From an uncultured Bdellovibrio sp. (GTDB lineage Bacteria > Bdellovibrionota > Bdellovibrionia > Bdellovibrionales > Bdellovibrionaceae), in contig NZ_CAMLDV010000001.1 in assembly GCF_946478835.1 (NCBI RefSeq), forward strand, positions 5,837 to 69,836: a stretch of DNA of 64,000 bases, written 5' to 3'. Each line of letters starts with the position of its first letter. Position 1 is the stretch's first letter. Shown here one piece after another: positions 7,637 to 16,860 of this stretch. The translations under genes were made by a program, and so were the position numbers. Below the pieces are notes generated by a model. It worked only from the letters and a program-made list of their open reading frames with translations. It searched no databases and was not told where the DNA came from.

Positions 7637-8634
7637 TCGCGACCCACCTTGATTTCGTCATTACCAGAGCGAACTTCACCACGGAATGGATAACCTTCGA
7701 AATCCTGACCTTTGAAAAGTTTTTTGTTTCCTGTCACGATTTCATAAACCCAAGCCGCTGTGAAATTAGGAACGGCTTCCACCATTTTGTGCTCAGAACC
7801 GTTGATATAAAGACGGCTTGCGCGAGCTTCCATCGGAACCGCATCCCAGTATTCATCAAGAACGCTGGTGTTGATGTACTGATCTTGCCGAGCGATCATC
7901 AAATGCAATGCGCGCGCAGGGATAGACGCTGTTTGATCGATAGGACGAGCTTTGCGGATTCCTTGGACCAAACGATATGTCGCTTCAAGCTTGAACGGAT
8001 TTTCTAAAACAATCGGCTCTGCTTGCGGATACGTCGCATACACGATTTGGTGAAGATAATAATCGTACAAATCATCATCCGACATTTTGTTGAACGGGAA
8101 AATCTGACGAGTCGCCCAGATCTGCGCTTTGATCCAATTATCTGTGCCATCCAGAGGACGCGTGAATGGCGCCATCATGACCAGATTTTTCACAAGATTT
8201 GGATAAGCAGCGGCAAAGCCTGCGGCAATGCCGCCACCGTAGGATAGCCCAACTAAATTAAAAGGGCCTTTAAAATTCATTTTAGTTAAAAGTGCCTTCA
8301 AATCTTGAACTTGATTCTGGAAAGGAATCACTTCCAAAATAGGCGCATACTTTAAAAGCGTTTGTCCTTGTCCAATCGGATCATAACGGAAAACACCAAT
8401 GCCTTTTGCAACAAGAGCCTCTGTGAATTCATCCCATTGACGAGTGCTGTAGGTAAGACCGTTGATCAAAATGACCGTCGGCTTCTGTCCTTCAGCAGGC
8501 ACATAATCAACATACAATTCTTTTTGCGGAGAAATTGCCACGAAACCTTTAAAGGCTTCTGCTTTCGCGAGAGACTCCATCGAAACGAACAAACCGGAGC
8601 AAACAACCAAAGTAGCCAGGATCAAAGATTTCAT
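7633..8634 (-). CDS. Secreted alpha/beta hydrolase
   Basis: A 333-residue protein with a signal peptide (MKSLILATLVVCSGLFVSM...) and an alpha/beta-hydrolase core. The nucleophile elbow is GLSYGGG, and a His is seen in SEHKMVEAV. The start is supported by AGGGGG 6 bases upstream. It is probably a periplasmic or outer-membrane esterase or lipase, encoded as the first of two overlapping hydrolase genes, 21 bases downstream of the FabG-like gene. The precise substrate cannot be told. Confidence 0.8.
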   Translation of the reverse strand: MKSLILATLVVCSGLFVSMESLAKAEAFKGFVAISPQKELYVDYVPAEGQKPTVILINGLTYSTRQWDEFTEALVAKGIGVFRYDPIGQGQTLLKYAPILEVIPFQNQVQDLKALLTKMNFKGPFNLVGLSYGGGIAAGFAAAYPNLVKNLVMMAPFTRPLDGTDNWIKAQIWATRQIFPFNKMSDDDLYDYYLHQIVYATYPQAEPIVLENPFKLEATYRLVQGIRKARPIDQTASIPARALHLMIARQDQYINTSVLDEYWDAVPMEARASRLYINGSEHKMVEAVPNFTAAWVYEIVTGNKKLFKGQDFEGYPFRGEVRSGNDEIKVGRE

Positions 8635-8655
8635 AAAAATTCCCCCTAAAGAATT

Positions 8656-9405
8656 TTATAGAACAATGCCGCCGTCGACGCTGATGACTGCGCCGTTAAT
8701 ATAGCCAGCCTGTTCACTTGCCAAGAATAAACATGCGTTTGCAATATCTTCAGTTTCCCCAAGGCGAGCTACGGGAACTTTGGCAGCCATAGAGTCGATA
8801 ACTTCTTTAGGCATTGCATTTGTCATCGCTGTTCTAATGAAGCCTGGAGCGATCGCATTAGAAGTAAAGCCTTTGCGACCCAATTCTTTGCCCCAAGTTT
8901 TAGTCATACCGATCACGCCTGATTTTGCAGCGGCGTAATTCGTTTGACCGAAGTTACCGTAAAGACCCACAACAGAAGAAATATTGATGATACGCTTGCT
9001 GTTAGAAGAGGCGTTGAATTTTTCCAATAACGTTTTTGTAACGTTAAAAAGACCTGTCAAGTTTGTGCTGATAACTGCATCCCAATCTTCAGGTGCCATC
9101 TTCGCAAAAGATTTATCGCGAGTGATACCAGCGTTGTTCACAAGAATATCCACAGCCCATGGAAGAGAAGCCGCTGCTTTTGCAACGGAATCACGATTTG
9201 TCACATCGACTTGGGCAATGTGAACTTGCGCGCCGAATTTAGAAAATTCTTTTTTCGCGTTTTGCAAAGCTTGTTCAGAATAATCCCAGATAGAAACATT
9301 TCCACCGGCTTCTAAAAAGTTTTGTGTGATTTGAAAACCGATACCGGAAGCTCCTCCAGTAACGATGGCATTTTTATTTTTAAAATCGAAATTAATATTT
9401 TTCAT
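8656..9405 (-). CDS. Short-chain dehydrogenase, FabG-like 3-oxoacyl reductase
   Basis: A 249-residue classical SDR. The NAD(P)-binding motif TGGASGIG is near residue 17, NNAG near residue 90 and the catalytic YAAAKSG near residue 155. Length and motifs match FabG and acetoacetyl-CoA reductases. It is divergent from the ketoacyl-synthase-III-like gene at 9555, so the cluster may build or modify an acyl chain. Whether it is the main FabG of the cell cannot be judged; the absence of fabD or acpP nearby suggests a paralogue. Confidence 0.85.
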   Translation of the reverse strand: MKNINFDFKNKNAIVTGGASGIGFQITQNFLEAGGNVSIWDYSEQALQNAKKEFSKFGAQVHIAQVDVTNRDSVAKAAASLPWAVDILVNNAGITRDKSFAKMAPEDWDAVISTNLTGLFNVTKTLLEKFNASSNSKRIINISSVVGLYGNFGQTNYAAAKSGVIGMTKTWGKELGRKGFTSNAIAPGFIRTAMTNAMPKEVIDSMAAKVPVARLGETEDIANACLFLASEQAGYINGAVISVDGGIVL

Positions 9406-9472
9406 ACAACGGGCTTACCCCGACAAGCCCTGGGTTCGTCAAAGGAAATCGGACTTTTTCGCTCTGTGAATA

Positions 9473-9484
9473 GAGTAAATACTC
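9473..9484. promoter_or_regulatory. Candidate operator palindrome in divergent promoter region
   Basis: GAGTAAATACTC is a perfect 12-base palindrome in the 149-base gap between the divergent FabG-like and synthase-III-like genes. A dimeric repressor of the lipid cluster could bind here, but no regulator is encoded nearby and short palindromes arise by chance. Confidence 0.3.
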
Positions 9485-9554
9485 AATATTTCTTTTCTTG
9501 CCAAAAGCAGAAAAATGCTTTGTAGATTAGCGAAATCTTAAAGGAAATATAACG

Positions 9555-10559
9555 ATGAACAAACAAAAAGCGACAATCGTAGGAACCGGAATGTACGCGC
9601 CTGAGCGAGTCATTTCCAACCAATATTTCAATGATCTTTACAAAAAAGACATCGGAACTTTCTTAAGCGAACAAAGAAATATCCGTGAACGCCGTTGGAT
9701 GACGGAAGATCAACGCACTTCAGATCTCATCATTCCTGCTGCGGAAGAAGCGATGAAAAAAGCAGGTATCACTGCAAAAGATCTTGATCTTATTATTGTC
9801 TCTACAGACACGCCTGATTATCTCTCCCCTTCCACAGCGTCTGTTGTTGCCTATCGCATGGGAGCGGTGAACGCGGGAACTTATGACATCAATACAGCGT
9901 GTGCGGGTTTTGTTGTCGGTTGTGATATCGCTTCTAAATATATCGCAGCAGACAGCAAATATAAAAACGTGTTGGTTGTTGGTGCGTATGCCATGAGTAA
10001 GTATTTGAACTTCGACGATTACAAAATCGCTTCGTTGTTTGCCGATGGCGCGGGCGCCGTAATCCTTCAGCCTTCTAAAGACGGCACAGGATTTATCGAC
10101 AGCCAAATGTATACTGACGGCCAATACCATGACTACATGGGGATTTATGCCGGAGGTTCTGCACAACCTGTCACTCACAGTGTGATTGAAAACAAAGGTC
10201 ACTTGCTGGCATTCCCAAAACGCATTCCGCCAGAGACCAACGGCATTCACTGGCCGCGTTTGACGGGGATTTTGCTAGATCGTCTGAATAAAAAGCCTCA
10301 AGACATCAAACATTTCTTTATCACTCAGTTTAACGTGCAAAGCATTTATGAAACTTTGGATAAATTAGAACTTCCTCGCGATCGCGCTCATTACATTATG
10401 GATCGCTATGGCTACACGGGTTCTGCTTCTATCGGTATGGCCGTTGCGGACGCAGCCAACCAGAAGAAAATGAAAAAAGGTGATTTGGTCTTTATGTTGG
10501 GTTCTGGCGGTGGTATGAGCATGGCTGCTCTCGCCCTAGAGTGGGGATACGACACATAA
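9555..10559 (+). CDS. Ketoacyl-synthase-III-like protein with altered active site
   Basis: A 334-residue thiolase-fold protein aligned over its length with FabH. The nucleophilic Cys is present (NTACAGF, C116, equivalent to FabH C112), as is the glycine-rich C-terminus (LGSGGGMSMAALALEW). However, the FabH HQAN motif is TQFN (257-260) and the GNTSA motif is GYTGS (286-290), so the His and Asn that drive decarboxylative condensation are replaced by Thr and Tyr. This argues for acyl transfer, hydrolysis or another reaction rather than standard fatty acid initiation. It is followed after 13 bases by an acyl-CoA ligase gene, a likely partner. Confidence 0.85.
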   Translation: MNKQKATIVGTGMYAPERVISNQYFNDLYKKDIGTFLSEQRNIRERRWMTEDQRTSDLIIPAAEEAMKKAGITAKDLDLIIVSTDTPDYLSPSTASVVAYRMGAVNAGTYDINTACAGFVVGCDIASKYIAADSKYKNVLVVGAYAMSKYLNFDDYKIASLFADGAGAVILQPSKDGTGFIDSQMYTDGQYHDYMGIYAGGSAQPVTHSVIENKGHLLAFPKRIPPETNGIHWPRLTGILLDRLNKKPQDIKHFFITQFNVQSIYETLDKLELPRDRAHYIMDRYGYTGSASIGMAVADAANQKKMKKGDLVFMLGSGGGMSMAALALEWGYDT

Positions 10560-10572
10560 CCGAGGGTGATTT

Positions 10573-12066
10573 ATGGAACTTGATTGGCTAAAACGCTGGA
10601 AACTTTATTCTCCGAATAATATCGCTATTAAAGATGGCGAGACGGGCCGTGAATTTTCTTACGCTAAACTTTTTGATTTAGCCAATCGTGGCGCTCACCT
10701 TCTACATACAGAGTTTGGCATTTGTAAGGGCGACCGCGTGGCCGTTCTTGCAACGAATGAACTTGAATACGTGTTTTTGTTCTTTGCCTTGCAAAGACTT
10801 GGCGCCATCATGGTGCCTGTGAACTTCCGCCTCACTCAGCGTGAGGTGGATCACATCATGACGGATTCGTCTCCGAAATTGATTTTGTTCCAAGAGCCTT
10901 ATCGTGAAATCGTTGAGAACCTTCCAAAGACTGTGAACCCGGCAAAACTTCTTTTGCAAGGCGAAAACAGTTTCGCGACAAAACTTGAAACAACGAAAGC
11001 TTCTGAATACAAATTCAATGTTCAAGAAACGGATCCGGTGATGATTCTTTATACGTCAGGCACGACGGGCTCTCCAAAGGGCGCGATCCTCACGTATAAA
11101 ATGCTTTTTTGGAATTCGATCAATACGACATTCCGACTGAATATCTCGCAATCCGATTGCACCGTGATTTTCCTTCCGTTCTTTCACACGGGCGGCTGGA
11201 ATGTTCTGACAACTCCGTTCATCCATCGTGGTGCGAAGGTTGTGTTCTTAAAAAAATTCGATGCTGAGCAGATTTTAAGTCTGAGCGAGCAAGAAAAAGC
11301 GACGATTATGTTTGGCGTTCCTACAACGATGGACATGATGGCGCGCTCTGCGATTTTTGAAAAAACGAATTTACAGAGTGTTCGTTATGCCATCGTCGGT
11401 GGCGAACCAATGCCGATTGAACTTATTAAAGTTTGGGATAAAAAAGGCATTCCGATTCGCCAAGGATATGGACTCACAGAGTTTGGACCGAATGTGTTTT
11501 CTTTAAACGAAGAAGACGCTCTTCGCAAAATTGGCTCCATTGGTTTTCCTAATTTCTATATCGAAGCGAAGGTCGTTGATAACGACGGCCGTGAACTGGG
11601 CGACGATGAAGTCGGTGAACTCGTTTTGCGCGGGCCAATGTGCATGCAAGGTTACTGGCACAACGAAAAAGCGACTCAAGAGACGATCAAAGAGGGTTGG
11701 CTTTACACGGGGGACCTCGTTCGTCGCGACTCTGAAGGTTATTTCTATGTCGTTGGTCGCAAGAAAGACATGTTCATTTCTGGCGGAGAAAACGTTTACC
11801 CTCCAGAAGTAGAACAAATCCTGCGCAAACATCCTCAAGTGCTTGAAGCCGCTGTGATCGGTGTTCCTGATGACAAGTGGGGCGAGGTTGGTAAAGCGTT
11901 TGTTGTCGCAGGTAATACGTCCCTAACGGCGGATGAACTTCACAATCACTGCTTGCAGAATTTAGCGAAATTTAAAATTCCAAAACATTTTGTGTTTTTA
12001 CCGTCATTGCCTAAGGGTGATAGCGGAAAGATTTTAAAACGCAAACTTGCAGAAACAGCTCTTTAA
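10573..12066 (+). CDS. AMP-forming acyl-CoA synthetase
   Basis: A 497-residue ANL-superfamily ligase that activates a carboxylic acid with ATP to an acyl-AMP and then a CoA thioester. The P-loop-like motif YTSGTTGSPKGA is near residue 158, the A5 motif QGYGLTEFG near residue 298, the hinge YTGDLVRRD near residue 378 and the catalytic Lys in GDSGKILKRKL near the C-terminus. Length is typical for medium/long-chain enzymes. It forms a probable operon with the synthase-III-like gene and ends overlapping the convergent hydroxylase gene. Confidence 0.92.
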   Translation: MELDWLKRWKLYSPNNIAIKDGETGREFSYAKLFDLANRGAHLLHTEFGICKGDRVAVLATNELEYVFLFFALQRLGAIMVPVNFRLTQREVDHIMTDSSPKLILFQEPYREIVENLPKTVNPAKLLLQGENSFATKLETTKASEYKFNVQETDPVMILYTSGTTGSPKGAILTYKMLFWNSINTTFRLNISQSDCTVIFLPFFHTGGWNVLTTPFIHRGAKVVFLKKFDAEQILSLSEQEKATIMFGVPTTMDMMARSAIFEKTNLQSVRYAIVGGEPMPIELIKVWDKKGIPIRQGYGLTEFGPNVFSLNEEDALRKIGSIGFPNFYIEAKVVDNDGRELGDDEVGELVLRGPMCMQGYWHNEKATQETIKEGWLYTGDLVRRDSEGYFYVVGRKKDMFISGGENVYPPEVEQILRKHPQVLEAAVIGVPDDKWGEVGKAFVVAGNTSLTADELHNHCLQNLAKFKIPKHFVFLPSLPKGDSGKILKRKLAETAL

Positions 12067-12920
12067 TCCTCGCCGTTCCATTCGGGCGGACCGAAGAAGT
12101 GTTTTAGTTTTTTTGTGATTCCTGGGGTTCGTTGAGCCCCTTTGCACATATCGATGAACTCACGCATATTCGACTCAAACGGATTTCGATAATTCACTTT
12201 TTTAGTAATGCCGTAAACGCAAGCTTCTTCTTCGGGCACAAATGTTCCAAACATTTTATCCCAAATAATCAATGCTCCAGCATAGTTCTTATCGATATAC
12301 TGTGGATTCTTTGCGTGGTGCACGCGATGATGACTTGGCGTATTTAAAATCCATTCTAAGGGGCCTAAGGATTTCACAAGCTGCGTGTGCACGAAAAATT
12401 GATAGGCTAAGTTCAGTGAAACGATAAACGTGATCCACTCCGGACTGAATCCCAAATAGGCCAGCGGCAGCCAGAAAATCCACATGCCTGTGAATGGATA
12501 AAGCACACTTTGGCGAAGGGCCGTGGAAAAGTTCAGATATTCAGAAGAGTGGTGGGCCACGTGGGCTGACCAAAACCAGCGGACTCTGTGGCTTATGCGA
12601 TGAAACCAATAATAAAGAAAATCCTGCGCAACAAAAAGCACCACAAACCACAGCGCGCTGATATTTTCCGGGACAAGATGCAGACCGCGCTCATAGAGAT
12701 TTGTGTAAAGTGTCACAACGAAAAGCCAATTGATAAAAAGAAAAAAGAATTCGGCTCCTTGTTGAAGCAAAGACAGCGCAGCGTTATTCGCCATGTCTTT
12801 TAAATCAAATCTCTCAGGATGATTCTTACGGCTGAAAAAATATTCGCCGACAATAAAGAGCACAAATATTGGCCCCAATCCTAGCAACAGAAATTCGGGC
12901 TTTATAGGAGGAGGATTCAT
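12063..12920 (-). CDS. Sterol desaturase / fatty acid hydroxylase family protein
   Basis: A 285-residue integral membrane protein from the ATG at 12920; an upstream ATG at 12938 is also possible and neither has a strong ribosome site. The di-iron histidine clusters are clear: HRISH, HVAHH and HHRVHH. The family hydroxylates or desaturates lipids, such as sterols, fatty acids or alkylglycerol ethers. Context with acyl-activating enzymes suggests a membrane lipid substrate. It overlaps the end of the convergent acyl-CoA synthetase gene by 4 bases. Confidence 0.88.
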   Translation of the reverse strand: MNPPPIKPEFLLLGLGPIFVLFIVGEYFFSRKNHPERFDLKDMANNAALSLLQQGAEFFFLFINWLFVVTLYTNLYERGLHLVPENISALWFVVLFVAQDFLYYWFHRISHRVRWFWSAHVAHHSSEYLNFSTALRQSVLYPFTGMWIFWLPLAYLGFSPEWITFIVSLNLAYQFFVHTQLVKSLGPLEWILNTPSHHRVHHAKNPQYIDKNYAGALIIWDKMFGTFVPEEEACVYGITKKVNYRNPFESNMREFIDMCKGAQRTPGITKKLKHFFGPPEWNGED

Positions 12921-13001
12921 ACAAACGCATAATATCATAAAAATTTTGAATTATACATCGGCGTTTACCGGGTTTATACCAAGAGACCTTTAGGAGGCCG
13001 T

Positions 13002-13526
13002 ATGTTCAAAAAATTTCTCATTTTCGCACTGGCTGTGACTGCTCTTTCTTTGAATGCGCAAGCGGATCAACATTTCGTTGGCGCTCGTCAATTTGCTGAC
13101 ATGATTGAAAAGTACAAAGAGGCTTGTGCGCAAACTTGCCAAAAACCTTTCCGTGAAGCTGTCCTCTACAAAAACGGAAAAAATTATTCCGCATTTCTTT
13201 CAAACACGGAAATGCTCGCGCTTCAAAAAATCGCTTTCCGCCAATCTTACATTTGGGCGGATACAATTCTTGAAGGCGACTTCTATGCTGATGGCAACAC
13301 GGTGTTGACTGAAGTCATCGGTATTTTCAGAGGCAGCAATCTTGTCGGTTACAAAATTGCCTATGCAGAGCGTGCTTGGGAAACAAGCGCTTGTGACTTT
13401 GACGGTGAAGACATGTCGACACTGGATTCCTGCACTGAAGGCGTGATCCGCGAAACAAGTTATGTTTCCAAAGATCTTAAGACTTTCATTCGCAATCACG
13501 ACGACATCGCGAACTTCTACAATTAA
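13002..13526 (+). CDS. Secreted protein of unknown function
   Basis: 174 residues with a clear signal peptide (KKFLIFALAVTALSLNAQA). The start follows AGGAGGCCGT. The mature part has paired Cys in ACAQTCQK and later Cys near residues 127 and 145, so disulphides are likely. No family is recognised. It is monocistronic, with its own terminator at 13538-13571. Confidence 0.75.
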   Translation: MFKKFLIFALAVTALSLNAQADQHFVGARQFADMIEKYKEACAQTCQKPFREAVLYKNGKNYSAFLSNTEMLALQKIAFRQSYIWADTILEGDFYADGNTVLTEVIGIFRGSNLVGYKIAYAERAWETSACDFDGEDMSTLDSCTEGVIRETSYVSKDLKTFIRNHDDIANFYN

Positions 13527-13537
13527 TATTTCTTCAC

Positions 13538-13571
13538 AAAGAGCCCGACCTTTCTACGGCACGGGCTCTTT
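13538..13571 (+). terminator. Hairpin after secreted-protein gene
   Basis: AAAGAGCCCG pairs with CGGGCTCTTT across a loop of about 14 bases, starting 11 bases after the stop codon. The T-tract is short, so efficiency may be moderate. Confidence 0.6.
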
Positions 13572-13673
13572 GCGCGAACTTCGCGGAATACTCCGCAAAA
13601 TTTCCTTGTCTCAATTTAAGACTGCTCGACTAAAAATCTAAACTTTTCCCTCTAGATAACCGAATGAAAAAGA

Positions 13674-15878
13674 ATGAAACGGTGTCTATTTCTACTTCTA
13701 TTTTCATTCGGAATTCTATCTTGTACGAACGTTCAGCGCTCTCCAAGTTCTGAAATGTATGATGCCGATCGCGCCAACCGCATTCAGGAAATTGATTTAG
13801 AACTTTCTAAATATTGGAATAACGACTGGCGTACAAGCCAACAGGCTTTTCAAACGATGCGCGAAGCAACCAATCAAACTCTTTTTGACGGAAGTGCTTT
13901 ACGTGATCCTAAGGTTCGTCAGCAAGTGGAAAAATTGATGGGTGAAAGACAGTTCCACGTCAATCAGCTTTCTTCCAAACTGCAACTGCGTGACTGGTCC
14001 GGTTTGGGACCGTGGTTTGAAGCGACTTTCCGTCCTCGTCTTTTTGACAAAGAAGAAGTGATGGAGGTTAAGAACCTGGCTGATTTCAAATTAGGAACGA
14101 AAAGGAATCCTTTTCCGCTAGAGCACCGCTTTTATAATTCCTACTCTTTGCGCTTTGCAAATCTTCTTCCTGCAGAGTCCGAGGCGCCTTTTGCCGGAGA
14201 CAAAGAGGATCGCCGTCAAAAATATTTAAAAGCACAATTGGAGTGCAATAACGATATCATTTACGACGATGGCTTTTTGTTCTTCACCAGTGAACGTCAC
14301 AGCCGCGTTTACGAGTTCAACTGGTACTTCAACAAAGTCAACGGCCAGAAAGTGCGCGTGAAGTTCACTCCAGCTGTAAGCCATTGCCAGTTTAAATTCT
14401 ATGATCCAGAGATCTCTTCAACATGGACTCATGGATTTGAACTTACCGATATCGGGGACGCGTCTCCAGAGTGGATTAAGCTTACCAACCAAGTCGATAT
14501 TTGTGCGCGTCCTGAAGGAAACTTCGGCAATACTCCGACAAGTTTTTTCTGGCAGCAGGATTTTAACTTTACGACATGCCCTCAGTCTTTCGAGAAAATG
14601 GTGAATCTGCGTGATCCTTACGTTTCTATGAACCGCAAGGTTATGTCACTCACGGGATCAGGTCTTAAGCGTAAAGACTTTAATGATAAAAACCCGATGG
14701 CAGAGCTGGATTTTTCAAAAGCACCGAAGTTTGACGTCATTTGGGTGTCGTCGCTGAATTTTTCTGCCGACTTTTACGGAATGATCATGGCACGAGCTCT
14801 TCGTTACCATGCCGAACGCGGCACGCAAGTTCGTATTCTGGTTCCTGAAGTCACGATGACGAAAAAAGACAAACATATTTTGGAATGGCTGCAAGTCGGC
14901 GTTCCGAATATCAAAGTTCAATACTACAAATACCGTCTTTCAGAAAAACACGACGGCGGTTGGCTGGATAAGTTTCACCGTGTGAATCACACAAAGCTTA
15001 TCATTGGCTACTCTGCTAAAGATCCAAGTGCCAATTTCTTGATTACGGGTGGCCGTAATATTCGTGATTCCTACATCTTTAGTGATACGCCTTTTTATAA
15101 AGCTTATAAATATCTCAAAAACTACGGCGAAGGTGAAGAAGCGTACATCTATTATAACGATTTCGAAATTGAGCTGCGTGGTTATCAGTTTGTGAAATCT
15201 GTAACATCACAGATGTTGGCCTTCTGGATGCGCGATCCGGAAACTCAACGTTTTAGATCAACAAATCTGAACATTCCAAAACTTGCAGATGCAGACCAAG
15301 TTCGTCGTCTGACGTCGTTACCGACGTTGTATCCACTAGTCCGTCATATTATGTCTTTGCCTTACTTTGACGGCTATCAGTTGGAAAGATTCTATATTAA
15401 TATGATTGATTCCGCGCAGTCGGAACTTCTTCTCACAACTCCTTACTTCCGTCCTTCGGTGGCGATCAGTGCGGCCTTGGATCGCGCCGTACAAAGAGGC
15501 GTGAAGGTCAAAGTTATGACCCGCATTCACTTAGCAGGCGACGGAACTCCGCAAATTGCGGAAGACGTGAATAAGCAAGGCGTGAACAGACATCTTAGCA
15601 ACGTTGACATTTACGAGTGGACAGACGAAAAATCCATCCTGCATGCAAAGCTTCTCGTGATTGATCGCAAGCTTAGTTTTGTAAGCAGTGTAAATTTAAA
15701 TCGTCGCAGTTTTATTCATGACACAGAAAGTGGCGCTTTGATTCTTCATGAAAAAACGGCCGAAGAATTACGCACAGAGATTCTGAACTTCTTACGTCAG
15801 GGTCGCAAGATCACAAATCAGGAAAGAATTTCTTGGATTAACGGCACTCTGATTGATTGGGCCGATTCTTACTTCTAA
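13674..15878 (+). CDS. Phospholipase D family lipoprotein
   Basis: 734 residues beginning with a lipoprotein signal (LLLFSFGILSC). Two HKD motifs are present: HTKLIIGYSAKD around residue 442, and HAKLLVID near residue 660 followed by SSVNLNRRSF. This is the arrangement of PLD/cardiolipin-synthase-like phosphotransferases. About 300 N-terminal residues have no recognised domain. As a lipid-anchored envelope enzyme it may act on host or own phospholipids (inference). The gene meets the convergent 15882-16727 gene with 3 bases between stops. Confidence 0.85.
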   Translation: MKRCLFLLLFSFGILSCTNVQRSPSSEMYDADRANRIQEIDLELSKYWNNDWRTSQQAFQTMREATNQTLFDGSALRDPKVRQQVEKLMGERQFHVNQLSSKLQLRDWSGLGPWFEATFRPRLFDKEEVMEVKNLADFKLGTKRNPFPLEHRFYNSYSLRFANLLPAESEAPFAGDKEDRRQKYLKAQLECNNDIIYDDGFLFFTSERHSRVYEFNWYFNKVNGQKVRVKFTPAVSHCQFKFYDPEISSTWTHGFELTDIGDASPEWIKLTNQVDICARPEGNFGNTPTSFFWQQDFNFTTCPQSFEKMVNLRDPYVSMNRKVMSLTGSGLKRKDFNDKNPMAELDFSKAPKFDVIWVSSLNFSADFYGMIMARALRYHAERGTQVRILVPEVTMTKKDKHILEWLQVGVPNIKVQYYKYRLSEKHDGGWLDKFHRVNHTKLIIGYSAKDPSANFLITGGRNIRDSYIFSDTPFYKAYKYLKNYGEGEEAYIYYNDFEIELRGYQFVKSVTSQMLAFWMRDPETQRFRSTNLNIPKLADADQVRRLTSLPTLYPLVRHIMSLPYFDGYQLERFYINMIDSAQSELLLTTPYFRPSVAISAALDRAVQRGVKVKVMTRIHLAGDGTPQIAEDVNKQGVNRHLSNVDIYEWTDEKSILHAKLLVIDRKLSFVSSVNLNRRSFIHDTESGALILHEKTAEELRTEILNFLRQGRKITNQERISWINGTLIDWADSYF

Positions 15879-15881
15879 AAA

Positions 15882-16727
15882 TTAGCGGTACGGAGCCATC
15901 GGCGGGACTAACTCGGACGGCTCCACGTTGCCAAAAGCCAACGGTTGGCCTTTTAATAAAAAATCCTGATACGCTTTTGAAGAAACATCAGCGAAAGAAT
16001 TGAGTTTGCTTTCTTCTCCTAAGTTATCCACAGAGTGTTTGCAGGGTTTTTCTGAAGAACATTTTTCACATGTCTTCTTCCACCCTTTTTCATTTTTCTC
16101 GTAGGAAATATGTTTAAACCCATCTTCTGAGTCGCCAGAAATTTTTACGGCTTTCACAACCGCACCGTTTTCTTTCTTAACAAAGAGCCCGTGTAAATTG
16201 CGCACGTCAGAAATACTACCCTTCACCGGATTTATATTTACTGTTGCCATCATACGAAGATGCAGATTTTTCTTAGCGTCACTCCATTCATAGCGAAGCT
16301 TGCCGGTTTTACGCTCAACCCACATCGACCATCCGGCGGTGGAGTGAGCTCCTACGTATTTTTTATCCTGACGGGTATAGAGAACAAACGGTGCATGATC
16401 TTTGATTTTGATTTCGACAGAATGATCCCATGCAAACATAGAGTGTCCCGTTGGCAGCGTTTGGCTGCGAAACTCCACCTGCTGGTAAGATTCATTTTGA
16501 TTCTTCTTGCGGCATTTTGCAGGAACCTTGAGCAAAGCTTCTTTCTTCCAGCGATTGTCGTAAGAAAGCAGACGTTGATTTTCAAGACTGCAAAGGATTT
16601 GCTCTTCAAATGCCATTTCGGCCGTGGCGGCTTCAATTCCTCCCACATGTTCGGCCGCCCAAGAATCCGCTTCTGGGAAATGACTCCATACATTCAGAAG
16701 AAAGGAAAAGACCAACTCCATTAACAT
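15882..16727 (-). CDS. Probable secreted protein of unknown function
   Basis: About 281 residues if translation begins at ATG 16727; ATG 16721 and an upstream frame to 16796 are also possible. The N-terminus (LMELVFSFLLNVWS) resembles a weak signal peptide. A Cys cluster (KTCEKCSSEKPCKH) sits near residue 235 and many Lys/Trp residues occur in the middle. No family is recognised. It converges on the PLD-family gene. Confidence 0.6.
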   Translation of the reverse strand: MLMELVFSFLLNVWSHFPEADSWAAEHVGGIEAATAEMAFEEQILCSLENQRLLSYDNRWKKEALLKVPAKCRKKNQNESYQQVEFRSQTLPTGHSMFAWDHSVEIKIKDHAPFVLYTRQDKKYVGAHSTAGWSMWVERKTGKLRYEWSDAKKNLHLRMMATVNINPVKGSISDVRNLHGLFVKKENGAVVKAVKISGDSEDGFKHISYEKNEKGWKKTCEKCSSEKPCKHSVDNLGEESKLNSFADVSSKAYQDFLLKGQPLAFGNVEPSELVPPMAPYR

Positions 16728-16860
16728 GGCCCTATCTAAAAAGACTTTCAGGCGGATTGCAAAACAAAAAGCTGTTGGCTGTTTGAAATCGAACAAAACT
16801 TTCGTCGAGCTTTAAAAATCCCGCAAGATATGCGATGAGAACTCGTGTAAACTGACAAGT

